From Macrotis lagotis (Eukaryota; Chordata; Mammalia; Peramelemorphia; Peramelidae): a stretch of 64,000 nucleotides of DNA. How positions within the stretch are numbered: position 1 is the stretch's first letter; every line of letters starts with the position of its first letter. The notes beneath the pieces are model-generated. The model was not told the DNA's origin, did not search any database, and saw nothing but the letters and a program-made list of their open reading frames with translations. Both the position numbers and the translations under genes were made by a program. Below, in pieces: positions 1 to 11,809 of this stretch. The stretch lies in assembly GCF_037893015.1 (NCBI RefSeq), contig NC_133659.1, positions 12,978,559-13,042,558 on the forward strand, in the 5' to 3' direction.

Positions 1-257
1 AACCAGTTTGAGGTTGTCATAAACATCACCACATGAGGCATGTTGTCAAATACATATTCCATATCATCCCTGTCCAAACAACTCCAGGTCCCTGTTCTCT
101 TCCAGAATTTTTTTCTCAACAAAGAAACAACTTGCTGTCAATCATCTCCACCAATGGACCAGATGGAATTCTGAATGACTTGACAAGATCACCTGAAAGG
201 CTGAGAATGTTCACTGTTAGATTGGTGCTCAGTCCCCTGTTAAGAAAATACAAAGCA

Positions 258-419
258 GGGGCGGCTAGGTGGCGCAGTGGATAGAGCACTGACCTTGGAG
301 TCAGGAGTACCTGAGTTCAAATCCAGCCTCAGACACTTAATAATTACCTAGCCTTGAGCAAGCCACTTAACCACATTGCCTTGCAAAAACTACAAAACAA
401 AACAAAACAAAAGCAAAGC
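258..419 (+). mobile_element. tRNA-derived marsupial SINE
   Basis: Head GGGGCGGCTAGGTGGCGCAG with A-box-like and B-box-like (GAGTTCAAATCC) promoter segments, then the TTGCCTTGCAAAAACT tail running into CAAAA repeats. It is close to full length with a small deletion in the GTGTGACCTTGG segment. Confidence 0.9.
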
Positions 420-1785
420 AACAAAGGCAGCTAAGATTCTAGATGTAAGCTCACCTAGTTGAGTCAATGCTCCTTGTGGGAGTGACCATGGAAGGGGAGG
501 AAGGAACATAGTCCATCCCTCAGCCCTCCAAAGAAGTTTAGTGAGAATAGCAGAGGAAGTGTGATTAGGGTTCACTCACCCCCCCCCTTTAAAGGGCCAC
601 TGAATTATTCATTGGTTCTTACTGTTCTGTAGTCAAAGGGGGTGGGGGAATGGGATGTAGAAACAGCATTATTCCCAATCTCACCGAAATACTCATTCCT
701 ACATGACTGAGAAAATGGTCATCGTGGTCCTCAGATCCTATAAGCACTGAGCTAGTCCACTTGGTCAACCAAGATTAAGAAAGGTAACTTTATGAAAGCC
801 TCATTCAAACCTGAATATAGGACAAGGGCAATAGACATATTAAGTTAGATCTCTGAAGGAAATATAAAACTAATAATTATCTGAATTAAGACTTAGGAGA
901 TGAGTCTACATTTCAAAGAAGTTCCAGATATTATGAGTAATTCAGACAACTGGCAAACATGAATATCATCTCTCAGCATTTTGTCATTGAATAGTTATCA
1001 GCAAAGTCTTGTCTCCTTTGTGACCCAGAGAAAAGACTGAGTATAAGGGATGAGAATGTGTTAAGTTAAACATCCCCATTTTCTGTAGGTATAATTGGTC
1101 AATCAAGAATGTATTGGGAGAAGACTGAAGAATAAGTCTTGGCCTTTAACAGTGTTATTCAAATTCAGTGCAGGGAAACTTCCGATACCTGCTAACTATC
1201 TCTTCCAGATCTCTAAAAATGGTAAAAGACACAGAAGAGATCATGAGGAGGAAAGGTGAGCAAGAACCTTGACGGTTTTATTCCAAGATGTCGATTTGTC
1301 CTTGATGTGTTAGCACTCCCCTGACCCCTTAGCAAAAGGGCTCGAATGATTTTTCCATTTATTTCCACAAACATTTTTCTATTCTCATTAGTGGTTTCTG
1401 GCATAAAGATAATGGGAATATATTTCTATTTTTGGTGAGTGTAACACATTTGGGCTATCTCTCTCACATCACTGGCCTCCTGAATAGAGAGAACCAACTC
1501 TCCTAAAATTCAGGACTGAGATGGCATCCTTATTAATGTGCAGATAATGATGTTCTTTGGTTGTGAGAAAGTACATTGAAGAGTTTTTTCTTTCTATGAA
1601 ACATCCTCTAAAACTGGATGTCTCTTCATGAACTGAAATATTATATTCGCATCCCAGAAAAAGAGGTTGAAATATGGGTCATTTAAAAATTGTAATTGAA
1701 CCCCAATTAATTGGAGCTACTAAAATTTTGCCTTAATTTGGTAGTGCATTGTCCTTCTAATCAGGGAAGGATATGCGTCCAGTAA
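420..1785. other. Intergenic stretch, nothing recognised
   Basis: AT-rich unique-looking sequence about 39 kb downstream of LEPR. Short open frames only, none with splice signals, codon bias or family resemblance. A C9 run at 580-588 follows CTCA. Confidence 0.5.
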
Positions 1786-1950
1786 AATAGATATATATAT
1801 ATATATATAGATCTACATTTCTATTCCCTCTATAGACATATGTACATACATCTATAATCTAGACAGGTCCGTGTATGTAATATAGACATGTATATAATCA
1901 ACATGAATATGCATATATAATATAGACATACACACCCAAAGAAAACTAAT
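1786..1950. repeat. (TA)n microsatellite with adjoining TATAGACATA-rich low-complexity DNA
   Basis: A TA run at 1790-1809 grades into alternating TATAGACATATGTACATA words. Positions 1830-1868 recur almost exactly at 3261-3299. Confidence 0.85.
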
Positions 1951-2164
1951 GCTCCCAAGTAAAGAAACAAAAGAATACAACCAAACTGTAATATTTAGAG
2001 GGAATGAGCACATGTATGCAGAAGGGATCACTCTAGCTCCTAACTGTATAACTTCTAGCAGGACTACTGGTGAAATGAATATATACCTTTGACTGGTTCA
2101 ACCAAAGAGCTCCTTAGGGATTCAATTCCCTTTAGGTCCTCACAGGTAGCACAATAATCATTTC

Positions 2165-3630
2165 TTTTTTTCCTTTCAATTTCTTTTTTTTAGAAAATTA
2201 TTTACTTACATTTTTGAGCCAAATGCATATGAATATTTTTAAATTATAAAATTTCCTTCCACCCCCTCCTCCCCCTCAGAGGCAAATAATCAGGTTAGCT
2301 TTGTACATATGTATTTTTGATACATATTAGTCATTTGATACAAATTAATCATTTCCAGTATGAGGAATTAGGATTAAGGGGAAGTTTTACATGAGATAAT
2401 TTTTAGAAAGCGCTCATCAGATTATAAAGGGTTGTTTTTATTTTGTTTCTCTTCCTCTGGATAGGGATAACATTGTCCATAGAAGGACTAATACTGTTGA
2501 CCTAGCTCTCTGAAGAGAGGAGCTGCTTCCATCAAGGCTGTTCATCTCACAATGTTGTTGTTAATATGTACATTGTTCTCTTGGTTCTGCTCCCATCAGA
2601 TCCTGTAAGTCATTCCATGCTTCTCTAGAGTCCAACCATTTACGGTTTCTTATAGAACGATGGTATTCCATAGTATTCATGTACCATAACTTGTTTAATC
2701 ATTCCCCAATTGATAGGCATCCTCTCAATTTCCATTTCTTTACCACTACAAAAAGAACTGTTATGAATATTTTGGAACATATAGGACTTTTCTCAATTTT
2801 TTAATTTCTTCTGGATCTAGACATAGTTCCATATTGCAATAGAGCAATAAAACTGTTCACTCCCTTGGATCCAGCTGCTATAAATATTTTTGAACATGTG
2901 GAACTTTTGCCATTTTTTATGATTTCTTTTGGATATGGGCCTAGCATTGGAACTGCTAAGGCAAAGGTTATATTCAATTTTATTGCTCTTTAGACATAGC
3001 TCATTAGAATGACTGGATCAGTTCACAACTCCACCAACAGTGTGTTGATATTCCAATCCTCCCACAACCTCATTTTACCTTTTTTTCATCTTGGCCAACC
3101 TTATAGGTGGGAGAGGATACCTTGTTGTTGTTTTAATTTGCATTTCTCTAAACAATAATTTGGAGCACTTTTTCATATGATTATATATAGCTTTAATTTT
3201 TTCATTTGAAAACTATCTAGTCATATCCTTTGATACAGATCTAACTATATTTCTACCCTTCTATAGACATATGTACATACGTCTATAATCTAGACAGGTA
3301 CATGTATATACCAATTGGAGAATGACAGGTGACCTAATAAGATTTGATGCAATTCTCTATTTTAAAAAGAGGACCTTTATCAGAACTCCTAGTTGTGAAG
3401 ATTGTTTCCCAGCTTTCTGCTTTCCTTCTAATTTGCCAGCAGTGATATTAATGCAAAAACTTTCATTTAATACAGTCAAAATCATTCATTTTTGCAATTT
3501 TTAATGTACTCTAATTCTTGTTTGGTCTACTAATTCATCTATGGAGTTGCTCTTTTTGTCTAAATCCTGTACCTATTTTGACCTTATTTAGACATGACTT
3601 TATTTGGGTGAGAAGTGCCTTATAATTGTG
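2165..3630 (-). mobile_element. Old L1 fragment, 3' end of ORF2, antisense
   Basis: On the minus strand it reads the C-terminal part of the marsupial L1 ORF2 followed by its 3' UTR. Plus-strand landmarks are ATTCCCCAATTGATAGGCAT, TTCACAACTCCACCAACAG and TTTAATTTGCATTTCTCTAA. Decayed: many substitutions, a partial internal duplication (about 2748-2830 against 2873-2960) and a 65-75-bp foreign insertion at about 3237-3309. Confidence 0.85.
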
Positions 3631-3889
3631 TTCAGACAGTGCCTGGCTTTGTCTTGGGAGGCCAGTAAGAATTTCTCAGAGAAATAAAGACCTAGCCAAA
3701 CAGTTTCTCAAGTACTTACTAGGAACCCTACTGAAAACAGAATAGCCAAGCATAGCTTTGATTTGTGTTCTTTAAACAATAAATCTCTCCACATTCACTA
3801 ATTCTGTCATCTCTTAACCAAATCCCATAAGTATCCAAAGTTGTCCACACACCTTGTGGCCTTCTGTGTTTTCTCTTGATACCACAAGG

Positions 3890-4190
3890 ATATTGTTGTT
3901 ATGGAGTCATTGTTCAGTCATATCCAACCCTTTGTGATCCCATTTGGAGTTTTCTTTACAAAGATCCTGCAGAAGTTTGCTATTTTCTTCTCCAGCTCAT
4001 TTTATAGTTGAGGAAACTGAGGCAAAGAGAGTGAAGTGACTTGCCAGGGTCAAATAGCTAGTAAATAGTGGAGGCTGAATTTGAACTAGGAAGAGAAGTC
4101 TTCCAGATTCCCAGGAAAGCTCAGAGTATAAGGGGAGAGTGGGATAAATTCTCTTCCTTCTGGATGCATATATTCTACTGAGCTACCTCT
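3890..4190 (-). mobile_element. Long tRNA-derived SINE, antisense
   Basis: The plus strand shows the reversed 3' part (TGTTCAGTCATATCCAACCC, TTTGTGATCCCATTTGG), the MIR-like centre (TTGAGGAAACTGAGGC, GTGACTTGCC) and a decayed tRNA-like head near 4165-4190. It belongs to the SINE class whose 3' end reads GAAGAGTCGGACATGACTGA. Confidence 0.8.
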
Positions 4191-5269
4191 AAAGGCAGAG
4201 TGTTCCCCTCCTTTGTAGAAGTCTTTGAGCAAAGCTTAGAGGTTACTCATTGGATAAGTGGATAAAAGGGAGGGTTGTCTTTATTTGGCTACCTCAAGTA
4301 ATAGGGACTCTGAGGTCCTTTCTAAATCTATGATTCTATGTTGTCTTCCTCCAATTCCTGGGCTAATGGCTCAGCTCCACTCACATTGATGGGCCAGATC
4401 CTAAGAACAGCTAACTGCATCCCTCAGGAATCTAGAAATAACCACAGGACTCTAGAGTTTTCTAGTACTCTTATATAAATCTTCACTTATAAACTTTCCA
4501 CTGATTAGTAGTCTTAATTAACTTTTAGAAAGAATATTTTATTCATTGGATTGGTAAAGAAGGGATAGTTGGTACAAAAAAGTACCCCCCAAATTCTGGG
4601 GCACATCTTGCTCCAAATACATATCAAGTCATTGAGATTAGTGGGGTCAGAATACAATGATGGTTGAGACAAGTCAAGAATGTGGGTAACTAGAGGGTCA
4701 AGTCATCACTTCTTAGGTAGAGGTAAATGTACTCTGTTCCAATTAAGTCCTAGGCAGTTAGCTGGCATCCATCCATCACTAATCAAGGAAGTAAACTAGA
4801 TGCACACAAGAGTTTAATCAGTTTGGGAGGAGAAAAGTGCTTCAATCACTGGATGAAGATAGATGACACCATTCAGGAAGTGTCTTATAATTGGATACAA
4901 ATCAGACACAGCTTGGGTCTACACAGCAAGGCTGTTCAGCTTCTGAAGTCGAGTTGAAAAAATTTCCAAGATCTGTCAATAATTCACAGAGTGTAATAAT
5001 GAGGCGTGTAGTGACTAAGACAGTGCAACTTATGAAAGAAGGAAAATGTTATCAGGAATAAAAATGTAGAATAGAAAAAGAAGATAGGATGGATCTCGTA
5101 CTATCCTCTTAGTGCCCAGAAACCTAGAGAAACATCTCCATCCTCCATTGGGTTGAGATGACCCCTTGTGGTGAACTAATGGGAAGTCAAAGGCAAAAGT
5201 ATCACAAGATAGACAGACTGATCTCCATCACTGAAAGGAAATTAAAAAAAAAAGAAATGACTGGATTTA

Positions 5270-5455
5270 ACGGAGTAGGAGTTCTTAGTATTGACTTTAA
5301 AAGTCATCAAGTTCAACCACCTCATTTCACAGATGAGTTACTGAGTCCCAGAGAAGTTAGGAGACTTATACAAGGTTCCAGAGATAGCAGATATCTGAGG
5401 GGAGATTCAAATCCTGACCTGAGGTCTGATGCACAATCTATACCACCATCAATCC
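5270..5455 (-). mobile_element. MIR-like SINE fragment, antisense
   Basis: Contains CATTTCACAGATGAG, CTGAGTCCCAGAGAAGTTAG and GATTCAAATCCTGACCTGAG, the usual reversed MIR order. The 110-codon open frame that covers it is repeat-derived and not a gene. Confidence 0.75.
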
Positions 5456-5479
5456 AGAAAAAGTACTGGATAATTCTTG

Positions 5480-5610
5480 TACTAACTTGAAATTAAGCAG
5501 CTGTATGATCTCCCACAAGTCACTTGTCTGAGCCTCAAAAAGTGAGAACATTTGTTAAGATGAACCATAAAGTCTCTTTCAATTCTAAATATTTTATTCT
5601 ATGTAATATA
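5480..5610 (+). mobile_element. MIR-like SINE fragment, sense
   Basis: Order of GCTGTATGATCTCCCACAAG, CTGAGCCTCAAAAAGTGAG and AAGTCTCTTTCAATTCTAAA matches the sense 3' half of MIR-type elements. Strongly decayed. Confidence 0.6.
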
Positions 5611-6117
5611 ACTGACCTAAAATCTATTTTGGGTTATTATAGTGATTCTTTAAAAATTAAGAAATAAAAAGGTGAGGGGGTCAGAAAGACCATCCAGAAT
5701 TCAAGGCAGCTCTTTGGCCATTGCCCATATAACCATTCATTAGTCTTGATGTGCTTAGCATATGATAGATGCTTCATGAAGGTTGGATGGATTTATGGAT
5801 GACTTCTGTGGTCCTGTCTAGTTCTGTATCTAGGATTCTATGAGGCATAAAGTCTTGGAAGACTTGGCCTGTTCAAGGATACTCTTTCCTCTCACCTGAT
5901 TGTGTTTATATCTCCTTCAATTGATTTCTTATTGAATGAGACAATTCTAGGGAAGACTATGGCCTCTGATAGTGTGCCCTTGGAGCACAGCCTTCTCCAA
6001 AAGAAGCCCTGATAGACTGTGATGATCTTGGGAGAGGAACATCTACCCAGAGTTGTCTCCTTGCTTTTCCAGGCCTCACCCATTCACCTTTGTCCTCCCT
6101 TTCCCTCCAAAGAAGAG

Positions 6118-6325
6118 TCCTTCAGATACTTGAAGAATGCTATCATGTCTACCTGGAGTCACTTCTCCAGGCTAAATATGCCCAGTTCTTTCAACTATCT
6201 TCATGAAAACAGACTCAAGGTCACACCCCATTCCTCATAACCCACCCCAAGGCTGCCTCTCTCTGTACACTCCAGCTAATCAATGTCCTTCTTAAACAAT
6301 GAAGCCCAGAACTATCCAGGTAAAA
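6118..6325 (-). mobile_element. CR1/L3-like LINE 3' fragment, antisense
   Basis: The plus strand has TCCTTCAGATACTTGAAGAA, TTCTCCAGGCTAAATATGCC, CAGTTCTTTCAACTATC and CAATGTCCTTCTTAAACAAT. This is the familiar reversed order of the C-terminal coding end of CR1/L3 LINEs. Confidence 0.8.
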
Positions 6326-6384
6326 TCTAAAAAAAAAAATTCAAGAAAGGTGGGAAAAGAGTTATCCCTTCATAACTGAGGGGA

Positions 6385-6690
6385 CCTTAATCATTCACTA
6401 ATCCAACACCCCAGTGATATAGATGAAGAAACTGAGGTTCAAGAGGTAAAATTTTTTTGTGAAAGATTACTCAGGGGCAGCTAGGTGGCACAGTGGATAG
6501 AGCACTGGATCTGGAGTCAGGAGAACCTGAGTTAAAATTTGACCCTAGACCTTTAATAATTGCCTAGCTGTGTGACCTTGGACAAGTCACTTGACCCCAT
6601 TGCCTTAAATAAATTTAAAAAAAAAGATTACACAGATCTCTGACTACAATTGTGATGCTCTTTCCTATATTCTCTTTATACTGCAGGATT
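6385..6690 (-). mobile_element. MIR-like element split by a SINE
   Basis: The left part (GATGAAGAAACTGAGG, about 6385-6473) and right part (CACAGATCTCTGACTAC, from 6625) are one antisense MIR interrupted at AAAGATTAC by the SINE at 6474-6624. Confidence 0.7.
6474..6624 (+). mobile_element. tRNA-derived marsupial SINE
   Basis: Full-length head GGGGCAGCTAGGTGGCACAG and tail CCCCATTGCCTTAAATAAA. Flanked by the target duplication AAAGATTAC(T/A)CA. Inserted into an older MIR. Confidence 0.93.
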
Positions 6691-7637
6691 TGAAACCTGA
6701 GGTAAGTGAGCAAAGAGAGACATAATTGTTCCCACCATGATGGTCTTTTTTAAAATTTTCTGGGCTTTTTTTCTATCTTCTCCTTTCATTCATAACCTTG
6801 AAGGTCTTTACTTGAGTAGTCACATATTAAGACCCCAAGCTGTCCACTGTGTTGACTATAAATCAAAAATAGGGATTGCAAATGCAACTTGCCTCTCTTC
6901 TAACACAATCTCTTATAAGGCAGAGTTTATTTTTTCCTTCTCCAGGGGATTGCCTAATATTATCAACTTTATGCTGATGAGTTGGCTTTGAATTGAAATT
7001 TCCACCTGAAACAGATTTCTCTTCAAATGATAACTGCATATTGAATCTCCTTCCTTGGCCAAGCACCAAAAGATCTAGGAAATGAACATGTTCTGTCCCT
7101 GTAGATAAAATTTTGTTTTTCTATAGTTTCTCTTATAGTTTGTCTTATTTTGAGGGAAATTGAAGTTTTGTTCATGTGGATTGTGAGATGAGGAAAAGTC
7201 CTATTCTTCTGGCCCTATTTTTTTTGCCTCCTTATAATAGTGCATACACAGTTATCATGATCCCAACTCCATTAATTTTTTTGTACCAACTGGGACATGT
7301 ATCAACATATGTTAAGAGTTGAATAAAACTATTTGAAAATGCACAATTGCATTCTTAGCTCTCCACAGAGCCAGGTAAGTGACAATTGGATTTGACCCAT
7401 TGTCTTTGTAGGTCCAAACTGAATCTTGCAACCCAATGCACACTCATGCAAGGAGGTCGGGGTCATGGTATATATTTCTAGTATTCTAGGATTACCTCTT
7501 GGGGCAATAGGGTTCTTCTAATGCTATTGGCTGAGGTCTCGGATTCTGGTATAACCCCCTCCCAATATCATTGTCCATGCCAGGAATATTTCCCCAGTGA
7601 CAATAATCAATTAACATCAATTAGTTTTGACAAAGCA

Positions 7638-7885
7638 CGGCTAGGTGATGCAGTGATTAGAGTTCTGGCTTGAAGTTAGCCACACTCAGCTTCATGAATT
7701 CAAATCTAGCCTCAGATACTCACTAGATGTATGCTGCTGAGCAATTCACTTAACCTCATTTTTTTCTCATCTGTAAAATGAGCTGGTAAAGGAAATGGTA
7801 ACCATTCTAGTATCTTTGCCAAGAAAATTCTAAATAGGATCATGAAGAATCAGGCATGACTGAAAAACTGCAACTTTGAGAAAGG
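7638..7885 (+). mobile_element. Long tRNA-derived SINE, sense
   Basis: Head CACGGCTAGGTGATGCAG, centre TCATCTGTAAAATGAGCTGG, 3' end AGGATCATGAAGAATCAGGC followed by ATGACTGAAAAACTGCAAC. Complete but diverged. Confidence 0.85.
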
Positions 7886-8840
7886 GTTATTTGTCAAAAA
7901 GATCCAGTAAAAACTAAAATCTAAAATATGCTTCCAAACTGAGCACACTCTCCTATCTACCACCTCTGTCCCTAAAGAGAATTGGCTCAATCTAAATAAG
8001 GTATCTGTGAACATTTACTCCACCAGATTCCTTTCCAGGGTAGCTTAATTGCTAAACAGGTCATTCCCTTGTTAAAGGGCAAGGTATCTCAGCGATCAGG
8101 TCATTACTCCTGGTGTTACAAGAGAAACTACATTCTGCATTCCTCATTTGGCTGCTATTAAACTCTGGTATGGACTCATTTCTGGCACATAAAAACTGAA
8201 GAGTAGACCTGCTCTCGAAAACTCAGAGTTTGGTTTGCCAATTGGTACCATTTGTATGTACTACTCAGCAACCAATCAAAAATCTTTCTTCCTATCTTGG
8301 CAGCAGACGGGCATCAGTCACTGAATCCCTCTGCATGAACCTAGGAGGGCATCTCTTGTAGTACACATCCTCATGTACTTTCAGAAGGAAACCTAGGAAA
8401 ACCTCCAGAAGTAGGCAGACTCTCTACATGGACTAGCAGCAGCTGGTGCTTTCTCCAAGGACTGGGTCCTCAATAGCCAGTCTCCCATTTTAAAACAAGA
8501 GTAAACTTGGAAAGAGAATATTCTTACTGCAAAGATATATTCCCCCACTAGAAAGGAATGAAATCCAGAAATTATACAATGTAATTAGTATAATTTCAAA
8601 GTTCTCTCTGACTCAAATGTCCTGCTAATACCTTTTGATTCTTCATTTTAATATGCTATATGAAGTGGGGAAAAAAAAGACAAATTATAACAGAACTTTT
8701 ATATTTTCATACGTAATCTTTTTGTCACTTTTCCATATAAAAAATATTAATGGTTTTATGGTTTTCAAGTTCCCAATATAATTTATGCATAAAAGAATAT
8801 TTTTCCCAATTTATTAATACATTTAAATACATGTAAAATA
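7886..8840. other. Intergenic stretch, nothing recognised
   Basis: No open frame or repeat that I can name. A poly-A run lies at about 8670-8679. AT content rises toward the right end. Confidence 0.45.
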
Positions 8841-8844
8841 AAGG

Positions 8845-8995
8845 CAGCTGGAGGGTACAATGAAGGGAGGACCAGACCTAGATACTTAGTAGCTCAGAAG
8901 TGACTGGGCAAGATACTTGTTTCCTCACCTGTAAAAAGAGGGATTGGATTAGTTTATCTCCTAGACCTTGTCCAGTTCTGGACTTGGGACCAGAA
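8845..8995 (+). mobile_element. MIR-like SINE fragment, sense
   Basis: TTTCCTCACCTGTAAAAAGA followed by GGATTGGATTAGTTTATC and CCAGTTCTGGACTTGGG follow the sense MIR order. A degenerate tRNA-like head precedes it. Confidence 0.65.
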
Positions 8996-8999
8996 TTAC

Positions 9000-9845
9000 A
9001 CCAGCTTCACATCTGTTCCTATGAACCTAATTATACTTGATGAGTAACTGAAGAGCAATGGGTCAAGGGATCACTCTTTACTTGGTTTATACAGACGACT
9101 AAGCTGACAGCTCCAGCCCTCCCCAGGATCTGGGAAGTGTTCTCCCACCGTCATTACCACTATTTGATCACCTCAATATTCCAGAGTTATCGTGATGCTC
9201 TGTGACACCTTGGCAAGTTCTTATGCTTGAGGCAACTCTCTTTGTGATGTCAGTGTGTTGATAAATTTGTACCGGAGCCTATATACACCGGGCAGTCTGG
9301 AAGGTACTGTATTCTCTGCCAAGGCTTAGTGGCAGAGAAGGTGATTATCTGTACTGGGAGGTGGATTTTTCAAACTGGAGGTTTGCTATGTCAATGAAAT
9401 CAAAAAGGAGTCAAAAAAGAATGACAAGTAGCTTCAACCAGCAGTAAGTTAAAAATCATTTGATCTTAGAATACTCATGAAGAACACTCCCAGACACACA
9501 CCCACACTTTCATGCTATTTTTTGTCCCTATGAGAAACTTCATCCATAAAACTAATTGAAAGAGGCTTCTCCTTGCAGGTCCTAATGAGCTCGTCATCCT
9601 CACCAAGACCACTTCCTGGAGCAAGTACCATAGTTTTCACAATGCCAGGGGAAAAAACCAACCACCCCTAGCTGGTATTTGGTTTCCTAGGATGAAATGT
9701 AGCTGGCATGAGGTTTTGAGGAGATGAAATATAGGCAGAGGGCTTCATCTCCACCCCTGATGGGAGAACCTCTCTAGTGGCAGCTGAAGCCATCATCTGT
9801 CAACTTGCTTTGCCTTCTCTTTGCTGTTGAAATGAAACAGATGGC
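9000..9845. other. Intergenic stretch with one short perfect hairpin
   Basis: No gene seen. The only local structure is an inverted repeat at 9312-9339 with 10-bp arms (TTCTCTGCCA) and an 8-base loop. Confidence 0.45.
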
Positions 9846-10019
9846 TTCAATGAGAAAGAAGAGAGGAAATCAGCTCCTCATCCTTTCTGAGGCAGCCACT
9901 CACCACCCTTTCCTGTCTTGTGTTCTTTCTCCATTTGTCTCCAAGCTGTTTCAGGGTTAGGCCATTGACATAAGGCTTGGGCCTGAGAGATCTCTCGATT
10001 CTACCCATATGTAAAATGG

Positions 10020-10311
10020 CCCTAAGAAGAGAGAGAATGGAGGGAGGAGACAGGATGGATACACAGAGAAAGAGAAAGAAGAGAGAAAAATAGAGAGGAC
10101 AAAAGAGACCAAGTGTGGGGGGAGAGAAAGAGGGGAATAGGGGAGGGGGAGAAAGCAGACAGAGGGTCAGGAGGAGATATAGAAATGAGAAACCATTCAG
10201 AGAGAGAAAGATAGAAATGGAAGGAGGACAGTAAGAAAGAGTAAGAGAAAGAGACAGTAAGAAAAGGAAAGAAATATAAAGGCAGTTGGAGACAAAGAGA
10301 GGGACAGAGAA

Positions 10312-10402
<91 letters not shown>
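10020..10402. repeat. Purine-rich tract ending in compound (TA)n(CA)n(GA)n microsatellite
   Basis: A GA-rich region from about 10020 leads to TA repeats (10314-10342), CA repeats (10342-10353) and GA repeats (10354-10402). Two long minus-strand open frames here are artefacts of this composition. Confidence 0.95.
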
Positions 10403-10407
<5 letters not shown>

Positions 10408-10454
10408 GGACAGTGAAAGATAGACTAGAGACAAAGTAAGAGGGGAAAAAGACA

Positions 10455-10665
10455 CAGAATATGTGTTTTGGTTTTAAGAAGGCTTTGAGGTTTAAGTTTG
10501 ACTCTACTACCTTCCAGCTGTATAACCATAAACCCATCACTAAGCTTTTCAAGACTCAAGTTTGTTTATCCATAAAAAGTGGACTACGATGTTTATGCTA
10601 TTTCCCACTCAAGGGTGTTCAGAGGATGAGATGAGTGAAGCACTATATGGAAGGTCTTTGGCCAA
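10455..10665 (+). mobile_element. MIR-like SINE, sense
   Basis: CCTTCCAGCTGTATAACC, TTTGTTTATCCATAAAAAGT and GATGAGATGAGTGAAGCACT are the sense MIR succession. Confidence 0.7.
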
Positions 10666-11009
10666 CTATCCAGCACTCTACTGATATAGGCTTTAATTTA
10701 TGATCATAACATTTGGAGTTGGAGGATCCTTAGAAATCTTATAGTTCAGTCCTACAACTACAATTGAGGAATTAAAAGTCATTAAGATTTATCCCCCATT
10801 TCCTTAATGGACACCACCACCAACCACCAACATCAAGATCACCTGCCATACAAAAAACACAATAGTAGGTACAGGTTATCTAACATTTGATAGAGGTTTT
10901 ATCTTGCAAGAACTTAGATTGAATTAAAGAGATAGAAAATTTCCCTAAAAGAAATATACTCATAGAGTTAGAAAGACCTCAGATTGTCTGGTTTAGTAAA
11001 TCAAGGTAA

Positions 11010-11250
11010 ATTTGGTGGTGGTTGTTTGTTGCGTTATTTTTCAGTCATATCTGATTCTTCATGACCAACTTTGAGTTTTTTGGGGCAAAGACCCAACTCA
11101 CTTTACATATGAGGAATCTGAAGCAAACAGGATGAAATGACTTGCCTAGCATCACATGGTTAGTGTGTGTCTGAGACCAGATTTTAATTTAGTTTTTCCT
11201 GACTCCACAGTCAGTGCTCTATCAACTATATACCACCTAGCTGTCTTGTA
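11010..11250 (-). mobile_element. Long tRNA-derived SINE, antisense
   Basis: The plus strand runs TTTTTCAGTCATATCTGATT, TTCATGACCAAC, ATGAGGAATCTGAAGCAAAC, GACTTGCCTAGCATCACATG and ATACCACCTAGCTGTC, the reversed complete SINE. Confidence 0.87.
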
Positions 11251-11809
11251 TTACTGATCTGTTAATAATTTGTGCTAGTTTCATTATATTTTATAAAAAT
11301 ATAGACTTCATTATATGCTAATGCTCCAAAACTAAATTATACCTGAGGAAAACTCAGTCCATTAACTCCTGTTACTGTTGCTCAAGATATCTTTCTATTT
11401 GGGGGCAACTTCCTAATCCAATAAAGTCTAAGGGCTATTAGCCAGTCTCTCAGGAGCTAACTTTTCCAAACTAAAAAAAAAATACTGTGTGACAGCATAC
11501 AACACATCATCAAATTGTACCATGAAGATGCTGTGTTTGTGGTGGTGATAAGATTGGTTCTTCACTATTGGTTATCTCTAGGGTTTATTTCTCTGCCTTC
11601 TTTGGCACACTCAAACCATGGAAGACTATTTCCACAAAGATCTTTGTAGAAAGTTTCATCAAATTTCACTAATGTCTCACTCTAATGAAGCATATAAACT
11701 CCCTTGGTGTAATAATTAAGTTTTAGGATTAGTTTTCACTTCCAAACTAAATCCAAAGAAATCAGACTAAAACATATCCTCCTCTATCTGTAGGATGTAG
11801 CTCGAAAGA

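Noticed and set aside
5158-5490. 110-codon plus-strand open frame
   Set aside because: Its second half is an antisense MIR translated in a chance frame, and the start has no supporting context.
9847-10552. Two overlapping minus-strand open frames of 202 and 176 codons
   Set aside because: They translate the GA/CA/TA microsatellite and surrounding purine tract into Ser-Leu and Tyr-Ile runs. Low complexity, no family resemblance.
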